In this document: piece by piece, positions 1 to 13,700 of the stretch
Position numbering within the stretch: the stretch's first letter is position 1
How the letters are laid out: each line of letters starts with the position of its first letter
NCBI GenBank assembly: GCA_943737045.1
Contig: CALSFV010000108.1
Span: 1-64,000, forward strand
DNA length: 64,000 nt
Source of the DNA: Parapristionchus giblindavisi
Taxonomy: Eukaryota > Nematoda > Chromadorea > Rhabditida > Diplogasteridae
Direction of reading: 5' to 3'
Translations under genes and position numbers: made by a program
Notes under the pieces: generated by a model
Databases searched by the model: none
What the model was told of the DNA's origin: nothing
Seen by the model: only the letters and a program-made list of their open reading frames with translations

Positions 1-19
1 GAAACCCTAACTTGACAAA

Positions 20-131
20 GGTTGGAGTACACTAAGGCCCGCCCTCCGTCGCTCAGTTAAATTGTGTGTACACCCGCCTGATTCTCGCCGCGCTTTTTAT
101 ATATCAATTTATGTTTCATTCAAATTACAAT
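20..131 (+). repeat. Module M copy, plus orientation
   Basis: Almost complete: GGTTGGAGTACACTAAGGCC, CGCCCTCCGTCGCTCAGTTA, TGTACACCCGCCTGATTCTC, GCCGCGCTTTTTATATATCA and ending CAAATTACAAT. It lies at the window edge with satellite directly after it. Confidence 0.75.
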
Positions 132-384
132 CAATTTTGTCATCTTTGCATTATATATATACATCTCAAACAAGGTGCATTGAATTTCAAACCACCATTA
201 TTGAGCTCACTAGATCATATCCACCTTCCATCTAGATTGATTAGTGTTCCAAAATAACTTCATTGAATCTCAAACATGGTACATTGAATTTCAAACCACC
301 ATTATTGAAATCACTAGATCATATCCACCTGCCATCTATATTGATTAGTGTTCAAAGTACCTTCATTGAATCATTCAACGTTTT

Positions 385-1232
385 ATTATGAACCTGTGCA
401 ATAAAAAAAACGATCATATCAAGACTTCTATCTGTTTGTTGAGAATTATTGAAATCAGCATGATCATCTTGTTTCAAAGATGGAAATTTGACTAAATATG
501 GAATACGGATATGGTCACGCTGATTTCAATACAGATGGTGTGAAATTCAGTGCACCATGTTTGAGATTCAATGATTGCAATTTGAACGCTAATCAATATA
601 TATGGAATATGGATATGGGCACACTGATTTCAATAAAGGTGGTTTGAAATTCAACGTACATTGTTTGAGAATATATTATGCATTATAATAAAAATAGATA
701 CTAAACTGAAGATCAATAGAGAGAGTGCGACGAAAATCAGACGGGTGGATGCACAATTGAACTGAGCGACGGCCAATAAAGGATGTTTGAAATTCATTTT
801 AGTGTAATGAATAATAGATGCCATATTGGTGTATTGAAATTCAATGATGGTACTTTGTACGACGTCAAAGAGTTTCTATTATTCATTACACTAAAATGAA
901 GTTGATAAATAGAGAGTGATTTTTGAGTCTCATTAGCTGATTTTCGTATCTAATTCGGTGAAAGAAAGAAAGAAAGAAAGATTCAATGATTGTAATTTGA
1001 GCGCTGTTGATTTATCACTAACAATAAAAGTCACTATAATCATATATCTGTACTTTTCAGATGATATATTCTCTCTCGCATCAAACCCGTCTGGTGTTCG
1101 CCGCGAACTTCTCAAACAAGGTCCATTGAATTTCAAACCACCATTACTGAAATCACCATTATGATATCCACCTTACAGCTAGATTGATTTATTTTCAAAG
1201 TGTCATCATTGTATCTCAAACAAGGTTCATTA
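385..1232. other. Degenerate satellite and module M fragments
   Basis: Old minus-orientation monomers at 500-670, module core at 722-765 (minus), an inverted pair of TTCATTACACTAAAATGAA-type pieces around 797 and 885, an AAAG run at 960-980, and a module at 1075-1105. No gene is seen. Confidence 0.6.
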
Positions 1233-2090
1233 GTGTTCAAAGTACCTTCATTGAATCTCAAACATGGTACATTGAATTTCAAACCACCATTATTGAAATC
1301 ACTAGATCATATCCACCTGCCATATATATTGATTAGTGTTCAAAGTACCTTCATTGAATCTCAAACATGGTACATTGAATTTCAAACCACCATTATTGAA
1401 ATCACTAGATCATATCCACCTGCCATCTATATTGATTAGTGTTCAAAGTACCGTCATTGAATCTCAAACATGGTACATTGAATTTCAAACCACCATTATT
1501 GAACTCACTAGATCATATCCACCTGCCATCTATATTGATTAGTGTTCAAAGTACCGTCATTGAATCTCAAACATGGTACATTGAATTTCAAACCACCATT
1601 ATTGAACTCACTAGATCATATCCACCTGCCATATATATTGATTAGTGTTCAAAGTACCTTCATTGAATCTCAAACATGGTACATTGAATTTCAAACCACC
1701 ATTATTGAAATCACTAGATCATATCCACCTGCCATCTATATTGATTAGTGTTCAAAGTACCTTCATTGAATCTCAAACATGGTACATTGAATTTCAAACC
1801 ACCATTATTGAAATCACTAGATCATATCCACCTGCCATATATATTGATTAGTGTTCAAAGTACCTTCATTGAATCTCAAACATGGTACATTGAATTTCAA
1901 ACCACCATTATTGAAATCACTAGATCATATCCACCTGCCATCTATATTGATTAGTGTTCAAAGTACCTTCATTGAATCTCAAACATGGTACATTGAATTT
2001 CAAACCACCATTATTGAAATCACTAGATCATATCCACCTGCCATATATATTGATTAGTGTTCAAAGTACCTTCATTGAATCACAAACATT
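1233..2090 (+). repeat. 103-bp satellite array, eight units plus a partial
   Basis: Unit starts are 1233, 1336, 1439, 1542, 1645, 1748, 1851, 1954 and 2057. From 1645 on, CATATATATTG and CATCTATATTG forms alternate, giving a 206-bp dimer. The matching array in the right arm has ten units. Confidence 0.96.
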
Positions 2091-2094
2091 ATTG

Positions 2095-2600
2095 AAATCA
2101 CGTGGTTTGAAATTCAATGTACCATGTTTGAGATTCAATGATAGTACTTTGAAAACATTTCATCTAGATTGATTAGTGTTATTAGTATTCAAACATGGTA
2201 GATTGACTTACAAACCACCATTATTGAACTCACTATATCATATCCACCTGCCATCTATATTGATTAGTGTTCAAACATGGTACATTGAATTTCAAACCAC
2301 CATTATTTGAACTCACTAGATCATATCCATCTTCAATCTATATTGATTAGTGTTCAAACATGGTACATTGAATTTCAAACCACCATTATTGTTCAAAGTA
2401 CCTTCATTGAATCTCAAACATGGTACATTGAATTTCAAACCACCATTATTGGAATCACTAAGATCATATCCATCTGTCATCTATATTGATTAATGTTCAA
2501 AGTACCTTCATTGAATCTCAAACATGGTACATTGAATTTCAAAACACCATTATTGAACTCACTAGATCATATCCACCTGCCATATATATGAGTGCGCTTG
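2095..2600 (+). repeat. Satellite pieces, irregular units
   Basis: A short inverted piece (2095-2160) is followed by plus monomers of 82-103 bp and partial units joined at CACCATTATTGTTCAAAGTA. The element at 2617 interrupts the last monomer. Confidence 0.88.
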
Positions 2601-2616
2601 CGAGAGAATCGACTAA

Positions 2617-3582
2617 GTGCCGGCACAGTCAAAAAATCAAAATTTGGGTATCGGGGTTCTCGAGGGTGCTGATGACGATGGACATGTTCATTTTGCACCT
2701 AGAGCCACCGTTGAGGCCAGACGACGTCGCGTTGAAATCTCGTTTTTCTACTTGAAAAGTCGTTTCTCTTCACCCGATGGTGCTAAAATTACAAAACTAT
2801 GCCCCAAGGTGCAGAATTTCATGGCGATCACGCCTGTCCAATTCATTTTTTATCCAAAATTTTCATAATTTTCATAAGTGGAATTTCTCGCAACGGTAAA
2901 AGTGTGTAATGCAACCTACACAGATCGGACCGGACTGGCTTCAGTATCACATGGAAAAAATTTCAGCCAATTTGTGCCCGCGACTTTCGAGAAAATCAAC
3001 TTTCAGTGTAGTCATTTTGCAGTTGAAATGGAGGCAAGAGGCGAGAGAGTGTGGTGGTGTGAGAGAGCAAAGGAGGTAGAGGAGGAGACACCCCCTTCCT
3101 TTCTATGCGGCTCGCCTCACCTGCCTCTCTGCTCTCTCACACCACCACACTCTCTCGCCTCTTGCCTCCATTTCAACTGCAATATGACTACACTGAAAGT
3201 TGATTTCCTCGAAAGTCGCGGGCACAAATTGGCTGAAATTTTTTCCATGTGATACTGAAGCCAGTCCGGTCCGATCTGTGTAGGTTGCATTACACACTTT
3301 TGCCGTTGAGAGAAATTCCACTTATGAAAATTATGAACATTTTGTGTAAAAAATGAATTGGACAGGCGTGATCGCCATGAAATTCTGCACCTTGGGGCAT
3401 AGTTTTGTAATTTTAGCACCATTGGGTGAAGAGAAACGACTTTTCAAGTCGAAAAACGAGATTTCAACGCGACGTCGTCTGGCCTCAACGGTGGCTCTAG
3501 GTGCAAAATGAACATGTCCATCGTCATCAGCACCCTCGAGAACCCCGATACCCAAATTTTGATTTTTTCACTGTGCCGGACC
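2617..3582. mobile_element. Full-length foldback element with ~480-bp arms
   Basis: The two halves are reverse complements around about 3100 (for example GGAATTTCTCGCAACGG at 2880 against its complement near 3305). Ends are CCGGCACAGTCAAAAAATCA and TTTTTTCACTGTGCCGG. There is no coding capacity of its own: the same 70-100-codon frames appear on both strands because of the symmetry. No target duplication could be fixed; the left boundary may extend to about 2590. Confidence 0.88.
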
Positions 3583-3851
3583 CCACTGGTTATGGTCGAA
3601 TGTACCATGTTTGAGATTCAATGAATCTAGATGGATAAATTTTCAAAGTACCATCATTGAATCACAAACAATGTACGTTGAATTTCAAACCACCTTTATT
3701 GAAATCAGTGTGACCATATCCATATTCCATATATATTGATTAGTAATGGTGGTTTGAAATTCAATGTAGCATGTTTATGATTCCATCTAGATTGATTAGT
3801 GTTCAAAATACAATCATATATGGTCACGCTGATTTCAATATATTACATATA

Positions 3852-4290
3852 GATTGATTAGCGTTCAAATTACAATTATTTAATCTCAAACAAGGTACAT
3901 TGAATTTAAAACCATCTTTATTGAAATCAACGTGACCATATCTATATTCCATATAGATTGATTAGCGTTCAAATTACAATTATTTAATCTCAAACAAGGT
4001 ACATTGAATTTCAAACCACCTTTATTGAAATCAACGTGACCATATCTATATTCCATATAGATTGATTAGCGTTCAAATTACAATTATTTAATCTCAAACA
4101 AGGTACATTGAATTTCAAACCACCTTTATTGAGATCAGCGTGACCATATCCATATTCCAAATAGATTGATTAGCGTTCAAATTACAATTATTTAATTTCA
4201 AACAAGGTACATTGAATTTAAAACCATCTTTATTGAAATCAACGTGACCAAATCTATATTCCATATAGATTGATTAGCGTTCAAATTTTC
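3852..4290 (+). repeat. 104-bp satellite subfamily, four units
   Basis: GATTGATTAGCGTTCAAATT starts at 3852, 3956, 4060 and 4164, with a fifth start at 4268. It differs from the main family by ACAATTATTTAATCTCAAAC, CAAGGTACATTG and GACCATATCTATATTCC, so it is a distinct, older subfamily. Confidence 0.92.
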
Positions 4291-5622
4291 AATGACCATG
4301 TTTGAGATTCAATGAAGGTACTTTGAACAATAATCAATCTAGATGGAAGGTGGATATGATCTAGTGATTTCAATAATGGTGGTTTGAAATTCAAGCCCAC
4401 TGCCGCTAAGTTCGATTGTCCACCAAACCTGTCTGGTGTACGCCGCACCCTCTGTTTATCCACTTGTGTTATTGTGCTCAGCAATCTGCAGTGCCAATGC
4501 CAAAAAAAAATTCAAAAAAATTATATTAAAAATTAGACGGAATACTCATTCCGTCTATATTTATTGATATACTTGCTCTGATTTCAATAATGGTGGTTTG
4601 AAATTCAATGTACCATGTTTGAGATTGAATGAAGGATAGTCGCTAGTATATTTTATGGTATCGTTTTCGGCGTACACCAGACATTTTTTGATACACAATT
4701 GAACTGAGAGGCAGTGGGCGGGGTTTATTCAGTTCCAACCATTATTGTAATCAACATGATCATATCCACCTTCCATCTAGATCTCAAACATGGTACATTG
4801 AATTTCAAACCACCATTATTGAACTCACTAGATCATATCCACCTGCCATCTATATTGATTAGTGTTCAAACATGGTACATTGAATTTCAAACCACCATTA
4901 TTTGAAATTCAGTGGTTTGAAATTCAATGTACCATGTTTGAGATTCACTGAAGGTACTTTGAACACTAATCACTATAGATGGAAGTGGATATGATCTAGT
5001 GAGTTCAATAATGGTGGTTTGAAATTCAATGCACCATGTTTGAGATTCACTGAAGGTACTTTGAACACTAATCACTATAGATGGAAGTTGATATGATCTA
5101 GTGAGTTCAATAATCGTGGTTTGAAATTCAATGTACCATGTTTGAACACATGATCATATCCATTGTAATCAACATGATCATATCCACCTTCCATCTAGAT
5201 TGATTAGTGTACAATGATTGCAGTTTGAACACTAATACAAATTGTGTGTACACCCGCCTGATTTTCGCCGCGCGTTTTATTTATCAACTTCTGTTTTATT
5301 CAATTTACAATGATTTCTCGGAAACTCTTTAATTTAAAATAATGGTGGATTGATATTCAATGTACCATGTTTGAACACTAATCAATATAGATGGCAGGTG
5401 GATATGATTTAGTGATTTCAATAATGGTGGTTTGAAATTCAATGTACCATGTTTGAGATTCACTGAAGGTACTTTGAACACTAATCACTATAGATTGAAG
5501 TGGATATGATCTAGTGAGTTCAATAATGGTGGTTTGAAATTCAATGTACCGTGTTTGAGATTCAATGAAGGTACTTTGAACACTAATCAATATATATGGC
5601 AGGTGGATATGATCTAGTGATT
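4290..5622. repeat. Mosaic of satellite pieces in both orientations with module M copies
   Basis: Minus pieces at 4290-4395, 4570-4640, 4905-5150 and 5340-5622, plus piece at 4770-4900. Modules at 4400-4470, 4660-4735 and 5228-5310. The flip at 4905 is a near-immediate palindrome between ACCACCATTATT and ATGGTGGTTTG-type sequence. Confidence 0.85.
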
Positions 5623-6656
5623 CAAGATATAAATTTATTGAATTATCAGCCGATTTTGCTATCTCAACATAGGCATGTTGATATTAATTGAATCTCAAAC
5701 ATGGTTTATTGAATGACAAATCAACAATATTGAAATTGATTGCGGGCCTTGGTGCCAGATAACCTTAAACCACTTTTATCCTTACATTTCTGACAATATA
5801 AAGGCATGCAGAAGAAACAAAAATCAAGATATAAATTTATTGAATTATCAGCCGATATTGCTATCTCAACATAGGCATGTTGATATTCAAAGATCCATTA
5901 TAAAACCTCAAACATTGCTTATTTAATGACAAACCACCATTGTTGAATTTGATAGCGGACGTTGGTGTTAGATAACCTTAAAACACTTTTATCCTTGCAT
6001 TTCTGATAATGTAAAGGAACCACGGCTTATGGAATTATTGAAATTCTTTATTATTAAAACAATTTGTTACATAAAGTACGCGGCGAACACCAGACGGGTT
6101 TGATGCGAGAGAGAAAATATCATCTGAATCATTGAAATGAGTTTATCATTGTAATGAGTAGGAACCGATTAAGCCCCGCCCAACGCCACTCAGTTCAATT
6201 GCACACCAAACCCGTCTAGTGTCCATCGCGTCATTTATTTAACCACGTGTTTTTTTCGATTATGAAAAATTGATAATTGAATGAACAAACATACAGTTAG
6301 AGAACTTCTTGACTTTGATGGAAAGAATGGAAAGATAAAGATAATATAAACTGAGCGGCGCTGGGCGGGACTTGTTCATTCCAACCAATAACAAGACTGC
6401 CCATTACATCAAGATATAAACTAATTGAATGATTACATAAGAAATATAAGGATAAAAGTGTTTTAAGGTTATCTGGGACCAACGTCCACAATCAAATTCA
6501 ACAATGCTGGTTTATCATTGACTGAGCCATTTTTGAGAATCAATGATGCATCTTTGAATATCAGCATATATATTTTGAGATAGCAATATTGGCTGATAAT
6601 TCAATAAATTTATATCTTAGCTTTTGTGACTTCTGCATGCCTTTACAACATATTAA
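5623..6656. repeat. Second tandem family, ~200-bp unit, direct and inverted copies
   Basis: Units start near 5623 and 5825 (CAAGATATAAATTTATTGAA) and share TCAACATAGGCATGTTGATA, GATAACCTTAAACCACTTTT and AAGGCATGCAG. 6415-6650 is an inverted, more diverged copy. Between them are module M fragments at 6075-6120, 6170-6260 and 6355-6390. No gene is seen. Confidence 0.8.
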
Positions 6657-6758
6657 ATATAAGGAGGCGAGAGTGGAGAGATAATACTCCAACCGATCGA
6701 ACCTTTAATTATCGAATGTAGCTCATATATGTATATATTTTTTCGATATTTATACATT

Positions 6759-7758
6759 CATGGTTATTCCATTCTTTCAAATTTTAATATTATATCTTTG
6801 AGGTTACATAGTTTTACCCATTTTATATGAGACAATAGAGAATATCGATTATATCGATTTATTATATCGGATATCGATTTTGTATTAACGATTACCGAAT
6901 TAACGATTTTCGTTAATTCGGTAATCGTTAATACAATATTCTCTATTGTCTCTGGCTTTAAGACATGGGCATCTTTAAAAAATCGTTGAAATCAACGACT
7001 TCAGTGGGGGTCATTATACTGCTCGGCGTACACCAGACGGGTTAGGAGCACAATTGAACTGATCGGAGGCGTTCGCGGCTTAGCCGGTTCCAACAGTTCT
7101 AGATGAAAGAAATTGGGTACATTGGAGTGCTTTATAGATTTCAATTGTATATTATCTCTCGATTTATATTAATTTTTTAAAGCTACCGCGATATGTTGCT
7201 ATGTCTTGATTTATTTTATAATGGTTGTTTATCATTGTAATGAGTCGGAACCGATCAAGTCCCGCCCAACGCCACTCAGTTCAAAACCCGTCTAGTGTCC
7301 ACCGCGTCATTTATTTAACCACGTGTTTTTTTTAGATTATGAAAAATTGATAATTGAATGAACAAACAGTTAGAAAAAAAATGGTGGTTTGAAATTCAAT
7401 GTACCATGTTTGAACACTAATCAATATAGATGGCAGGTGGATATGATCTAGTGAGTTCAATAATGGTGGTTTGAATAATGGTGGTTTAATAATCAATGTA
7501 CCATGTTTGAACACTAATCAATGTAGATGGAAGGTGGATATGATCTGATGATTTCAATAATGGTGGTTTGAAATTCAATGTACCATGTTTGAGATTGAAT
7601 GAAGGATAGTCGCTAGTATATTTTATGGTATCGTTTTCGGCGTACACCAGACATTTTTTGATACACAATTGAACTGAGAGGCAGTGGGCGGGGTTTATTC
7701 AGTTCCAACCATTATTGTAATCAACATGATCATATCCACCTTCCATCTAGATCTCAAA
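6759..7758. repeat. First half of the duplicated block
   Basis: It recurs at 45290-46258 with offset 38500. Contents: AT-rich start, palindrome, module M variants at 7018-7090 and 7225-7340, minus satellite pieces and the CGTTTTCGGCGTACACCAGA segment at 7630. Confidence 0.9.
6829..6952. repeat. 43-bp palindrome interrupted by a 35-bp insertion
   Basis: Left arm 6829-6845 plus 6881-6906 and right arm 6910-6952 are identical in sequence to the perfect palindrome at 45363-45451. 6846-6880 is an extra 35 bp rich in ATCGAT motifs in one arm only. Confidence 0.93.
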
Positions 7759-7834
7759 CATGGTACATTGAATTTCAAACCACCATTATTGAACTCACTA
7801 GATCATATCCACCTGCCATCTATATTGATTAGTG

Positions 7835-9405
7835 TTCAAACATGGTACATTGAATTTCAAACCACCATTATTGTTCAAAGTACCTTCATTGAATCTCAAA
7901 CATGGTGCATTGAATTTCAAACCACCATTATTGAAATCATTAGATCATATCCACCTGCCATCTATAGTGATTAGTGTTCAAAGTACCTTCATTGAGTCTC
8001 AAACATGGTACATTGAATTTCAAACCACCATTATTGAAATCACTAGATCATACCCACCTTACATCTAGATTGAACACTAATCAATCTAGATGGTAGTGGA
8101 TATGATCTAGTGAGTTCAATAATGTTGGTGCAATAATATGGTATGGCTTAGTGAGATTCAATGATGGTACCTTGAAAACATACTAATCTAGATGGAAGGT
8201 GGATATGATACACCCCCCCCCACCGTCGCTCAGATTGAGTAGTGTTCAAAGTACCATCATTGAATCTCAAACAAGGTGCATTGAATTTCAATCCACCTTT
8301 ATTGAAATTAGTGTGACGCTAATTCAATTATTGTAAATGTGGACTCGTTCTGATTAACACTTTAATCAGAACGAGTATATCATAAAGTGTTCAATGTACC
8401 ATCATTGTATCTCAAACAAGGTTCATTGAATTTCAAACCACCATTACTGAAATCACCATTATGATATTGAATCTCAAACATGGTACATTGCATTTCAAAC
8501 CACATTATTGAAATCACTGGGTCATATCCACCTGCCATATACATTGATTAGTGTTCAAACATGGTGCATTGAATCTTAAACCACCATTATTGAACTCACT
8601 AGATCAAATCCACCTTCCATCTATATTGATTAGTGTTTAAAGATGGTACATTGAATTTCAAACCACCATTATTGAAATCAATAGCTCATATCCACCTGTC
8701 ATATATATTGATTAGTGTTCAAAGATGGTACATTGAATTTCAAACCACCATTATTGAAATCAATAGATCATATCCACCTGTCATATATATTGATTAGTGT
8801 TCAAAGTACCTTCATTGAATCTCAAACATGGTACATTGAATTGAAACCGACTAAACCCCGCCACCTCCACTCAGTTCAATTGTACACCAAACCCGTCTGG
8901 TATTTTTCATCATTCAATAACTCCAAATCTATTATGAAAGTGAACAACATGATACACAAATGGTTATTTGAACACTAATGAATATCTTACCGAGGATATC
9001 ATGTGGACATTGTAAATTGCAATAAAAAGAAGTTGATAAATATAGAGCGCGGCGAAAATCTGACGGGTTTGGTGCACGCAAGTGGTCCTAACCCTTCTGG
9101 TGTACGCCGAGCTATATAATGACCCTCTCAGAAGTCGTTGATTTCATTGATTTCATTTTGATTTCATTTTTCATTGAATCATTGATTTGATTTCAACCCG
9201 TCTGATTTTCGCCGCGCTCTTTATTTATCAACTTCTTTTTAGTGGAATGAATAATAGGTGCCACCTTTATATTTTATTGCAAAAGTCGTAATTGAAGTGC
9301 TGTAATCTCGCCACTTTGTAGATGTGTTAGGTAGGTGTGTGTAAAAAAAACAAAAAAAAATCAATGTACCATGTTTGAGATTCAATGAAGGTACTTTGAA
9401 TTCTA
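7835..9405. repeat. Second half of the duplicated 6.8-9.4 kb block
   Basis: Satellites at 7835-8075 and 8395-8850; CACCCCCCCCC before GTCGCTCAG at 8212; module M copies at 8850-8910, 9030-9120 and 9185-9245. It recurs at 50167-51745. Confidence 0.9.
8343..8376. other. 15-bp perfect hairpin
   Basis: ACTCGTTCTGATTAA pairs with TTAATCAGAACGAGT around a CACT loop. It is kept with one change in the copy near 50685-50712. No CTRR-type end follows, so it is not assigned to a Helitron. Confidence 0.8.
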
Positions 9406-10403
9406 ACATGGTACATTGAATTTCGAACCACTAGATCATATCCACATGTCATGTATATTGAAAAAAATAAATTAATGGTGGTTTGAAATTCAATGTACCA
9501 TGTTTGAGATTTAATGAAGGTACTTTGAACACTAATCAATATACCTTCATTGAATCTCAAACATGGTACATTGAATTTCAAACCACCATTGTTGAAATCA
9601 CTAGATCATATCCACCTGCCATATATATTGATTAGTGTTCAAACATGGTACATTTAAATTCAAACCACCATTATTGAACTCACTAGATCATATCCACCTG
9701 CCATATACATTGATTAGTGTTCAAAGTACCTTCATTGAATCTCAAACATGGTACATTGAATTTCGAACGACCATTGTTGAAATCACTAGAACATATCCAC
9801 CTGTCATCTAGATTGATTAGTGTTCAAACATGGTACATTGAATTTCAAACCACCATTATTGAACTCACTAGATCATATCCACCTGCCATATATATTGATT
9901 AGTGTTCAAAGTGCCTTCATTGAATTTCAAACATGGTACATTGAATTTCGAACCACCATTTTTGAAATCATTAGATCATATCCACCTGTCATCTAGATTG
10001 ATCAGTGTTCAAACATGGTACATTGAATTTCAAACCACCATTATTGAACTCACTAGATCATATCCACCTGCCATATATATTGATTAGTGTTCAAAGTGCC
10101 TTCATCGAATTTCAAACATGGTACATTGAATTTCGAACCACCATTTTTGAAATCACTAGATCATATACACCTGTCATCTAGATTGATCAGTGTTCAAACA
10201 TGGTACATTGAATTTCAAACCACCATTATTGAACTCACTAGATCATATCCACCTGCCATATATATTGATTAGTGTTCAAAGTGCCTTCATCGAATTTCAA
10301 ACATGGTACATTGAATTTCGAACCACCATTTTTGAAATCACTAGATCATATACACCTGCCATATACATTGATTAGTGTTCAAAGTACCTTCATTGAATCT
10401 CAA

Positions 10404-10751
10404 ATGATTTCAATACTGTGGGTACACCCGCCTGATTTTCGCCGCACTCTCTATTTATCAACTTTGCTTTTTAACCCGCAATAATTTTGCGTTCTTAATA
10501 CTAATATAACTTGTGCGCACCAAACCCGTCAGATTTTCGCCGCACTCTATATTTATCCAGTTCTTTTTATTGCAATTTACAATATGCTCGGTGTGAATTG
10601 TAATCTAACCTAGTTAGCATAGTATAAGTTTTATCAAAATTATCATATCTATTAATATTACATTATTTGTATTATCAATATTATTCATTACACTAAAGTG
10701 AAGATTATTGAAAATATATTGAAAATATATTGAAAAAAAATAAATTTCACC
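10404..10751. repeat. Non-satellite insert with two module M copies, copy 1
   Basis: Modules at 10424-10470 and 10520-10580 have the form CACTCTCTATTTATCAACTT, followed by AT-rich DNA. It recurs at 14321-14667 and, truncated, at 16483-16606, carried along by the larger duplications. Confidence 0.85.
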
Positions 10752-13700
10752 ATATCCACCAGCCATATATATTGATTAGTGTTCAAAGTACCTTCATTGA
10801 ATCTCAAACATGGTACATTGAATTTCGAACCACCATTGTTGAAATCACTAGATCATATCAACCTGTCATCTAGATAGATTAGTGTTCAAACATGGTACAT
10901 TGAATTTCGAACCACCATTTTTGAAATCATTAGATCATATCCACCTGTCATCTAGATTGATTAGTGTTCAAACATGGTACATTGAATTTCAAACCACCAT
11001 TATTGAACTCACTAGATCATATCCACCTGCCATATATATTGATTAGTGTTGAAACATGGTACATTGAAATTCAAACCACCATTATTGAACTCACTAGATC
11101 ATATCCACCTGCCATATATATTGATTAGTGTTCAAAGTACCTTCATTAAATCTCAAACATGGTACATTGAATTTCAAACCACCATTATTGAACTAACTAG
11201 ATCATATCCACCTGTCATATATATTGATTAGTGTTCAAACATGGTACATTGAATTTCAAACCACCATTATTGAACTCACTAGATCATATCCACCTGCCAT
11301 ATATATTGATTAGTGTTCAAAGTACCTTCATTGAATCTCAAACATGGTACATTGAATTTCAAACCACCATTATTGAACTCACTAGATCATATCCACCTGT
11401 CATATATATTGATTAGTGTTCAAAGTGCCTTCATTGAATTTCAAACATGGTACATTGAATTTCGAACCACCATTTTTGAAATCATTAGATCATATCCACC
11501 TGTCATCTAGATTGATCAGTGTTCAAACATGGTACATTGAATTTCAAACCACCATTTTTGAAATCACTAGATCATATACACCTGTCATCTAGATTGATCA
11601 GTGTTCAAACATGGTACATTGAATTTCAAACCACCATTATTGAACTCACTAGATCATATCCACCTGCCATATATATTGATTAGTGTTCAAAGTGCCTTCA
11701 TTGAATTTCAAACATGGTACATTGAATTTCGAACCACCATTTTTGAAATCATTAGATCATATCCACCTGTCATCTAGATTGATCAGTGTTCAAACATGGT
11801 ACATTGAATTTCAAACCACCATTATTGAACTCACTAGATCATATCCACCTGCCATATATATTGATTAGTGTTCAAAGTGCCTTCATTGAATCTCAAACAT
11901 GGTACATTGAATTTCGAACCACCATTGTTGAAATCACTAGATCATATCCACATGTCATGTATATTGAAAAAAATAAATTTCACCATATCCACCAGCCATA
12001 TATATTGATTAGTGTTCAAAGTACCTTCATTGAATCTCAAACATGGTACATTGAATTTCGAACCACCATTGTTGAAATCACTAGATCATATCAACCTGTC
12101 ATCTAGATAGATTAGTGTTCAAACATGGTACATTGAATTTCGAACCACCATTTTTGAAATCATTAGATCATATCCACCTGCCATATATATTGACTAGTGT
12201 TCAAAGTACCTTCATTGAATCTCAAACATGGTACATTGAATTTCAAACCACCATTATTGAACTCACTAGATCATATCCACCTGCCATATATATTGATTAG
12301 TGTTGAAACATGGTACATTGAAATTCAAACCACCATTATTGAACTCACTAGATCATATCCACCTGCCATATATATTGATTAGTGTTCAAAGTACCTTCAT
12401 TAAATCTCAAACATGGTACATTGAATTTCATATATTGATTAGTGTTCAAAGTGCCTTCATTGAATTTCAAACATGGTACATTGAATTTCGAACCACCATT
12501 TTTGAAATCATTAGATCATATCCACCTGTCATCTAGATTGATCAGTGTTCAAACATGGTACATTGAATTTCAAACCACCATTATTGAACTCACTAGATCA
12601 TATCCACCTGCCATATATATTGATTAGTGTTCAAAGTGCCTTCATCGAATTTCAAACATGGTACATTGAATTTCGAACCACCATTTTTGAAATCACTAGA
12701 TCATATACACCTGTCATCTAGATTGATCAGTGTTCAAACATGGTACATTGAATTTCAAACCACCATTATTGAACTCACTAGATCATATCCACCTGCCATA
12801 TATATTGATTAGTGTTCAAAGTGCCTTCATTGAATTTCAAACATGGTACATTGAATTTCGAACCACCATTTTTGAAATCATTAGATCATATCCACCTGTC
12901 ATCTAGATTGATCAGTGTTCAAACATGGTACATTGAATTTCAAACCACCATTATTGAACTAACTAGATCATATCCACCTGTCATATATATTGATTAGTGT
13001 TCAAACATGGTACATTGAATTTCAAACCACCATTATTGAACTCACTAGATCATATCCACCTGCCATATATATTGATTAGTGTTCAAAGTACCTTCATTGA
13101 ATCTCAAACATGGTACATTGAATTTCAAACCACCATTATTGAACTCACTAGATCATATCCACCTGTCATATATATTGATTAGTGTTCAAAGTGCCTTCAT
13201 TGAATTTCAAACATGGTACATTGAATTTCGAACCACCATTTTTGAAATCATTAGATCATATCCACCTGTCATCTAGATTGATCAGTGTTCAAACATGGTA
13301 CATTGAATTTCAAACCACCATTATTGAACTCACTAGATCATATCCACCTGCCATATATATTGATTAGTGTTCAAACATGGTACATTGAATTTCAAACCAC
13401 CATTATTGAACTCACTAGATCATATCCACCTGTCATATATATTGATTAGTGTTCAAAGTGCCTTCATTGAATTTCAAACATGGTACATTGAATTTCGAAC
13501 CACCATTTTTGAAATCATTAGATCATATCCACCTGTCATCTAGATTGATCAGTGTTCAAACATGGTACATTGAATTTCAAACCACCATTATTGAACTCAC
13601 TAGATCATATCCACCTGCCATATATATTGATTAGTGTTCAAAGTGCCTTCATCGAATTTCAAACATGGTACATTGAATTTCGAACCACCATTTTTGAAAT

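Larger units (their letters stand above)
1..3745. repeat. Left arm of inverted pair 1
   Basis: Matched inverted by 26454-30225. It probably continues beyond the window start. Contents: module M at 20-131, satellites, modules near 720-780 and 1075-1110, array 1233-2090, foldback element and flanking satellite. Confidence 0.95.

Noticed and set aside
1..15. Telomeric CCCTAA motif at the window start
   Set aside because: A single CCCTAA in AAACCCTAACTTG, not a tandem array. It belongs to a module-associated segment also at 30210 and 33100.
2617..3582. Overlapping 70-124-codon frames on both strands of the foldback element
   Set aside because: The same protein strings occur on both strands because the element is a palindrome. 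No independent coding signal is seen.
8343..8376. Helitron 3' end hairpin
   Set aside because: The hairpin is good, but no CTRR terminus follows and no matching TC start was identified.
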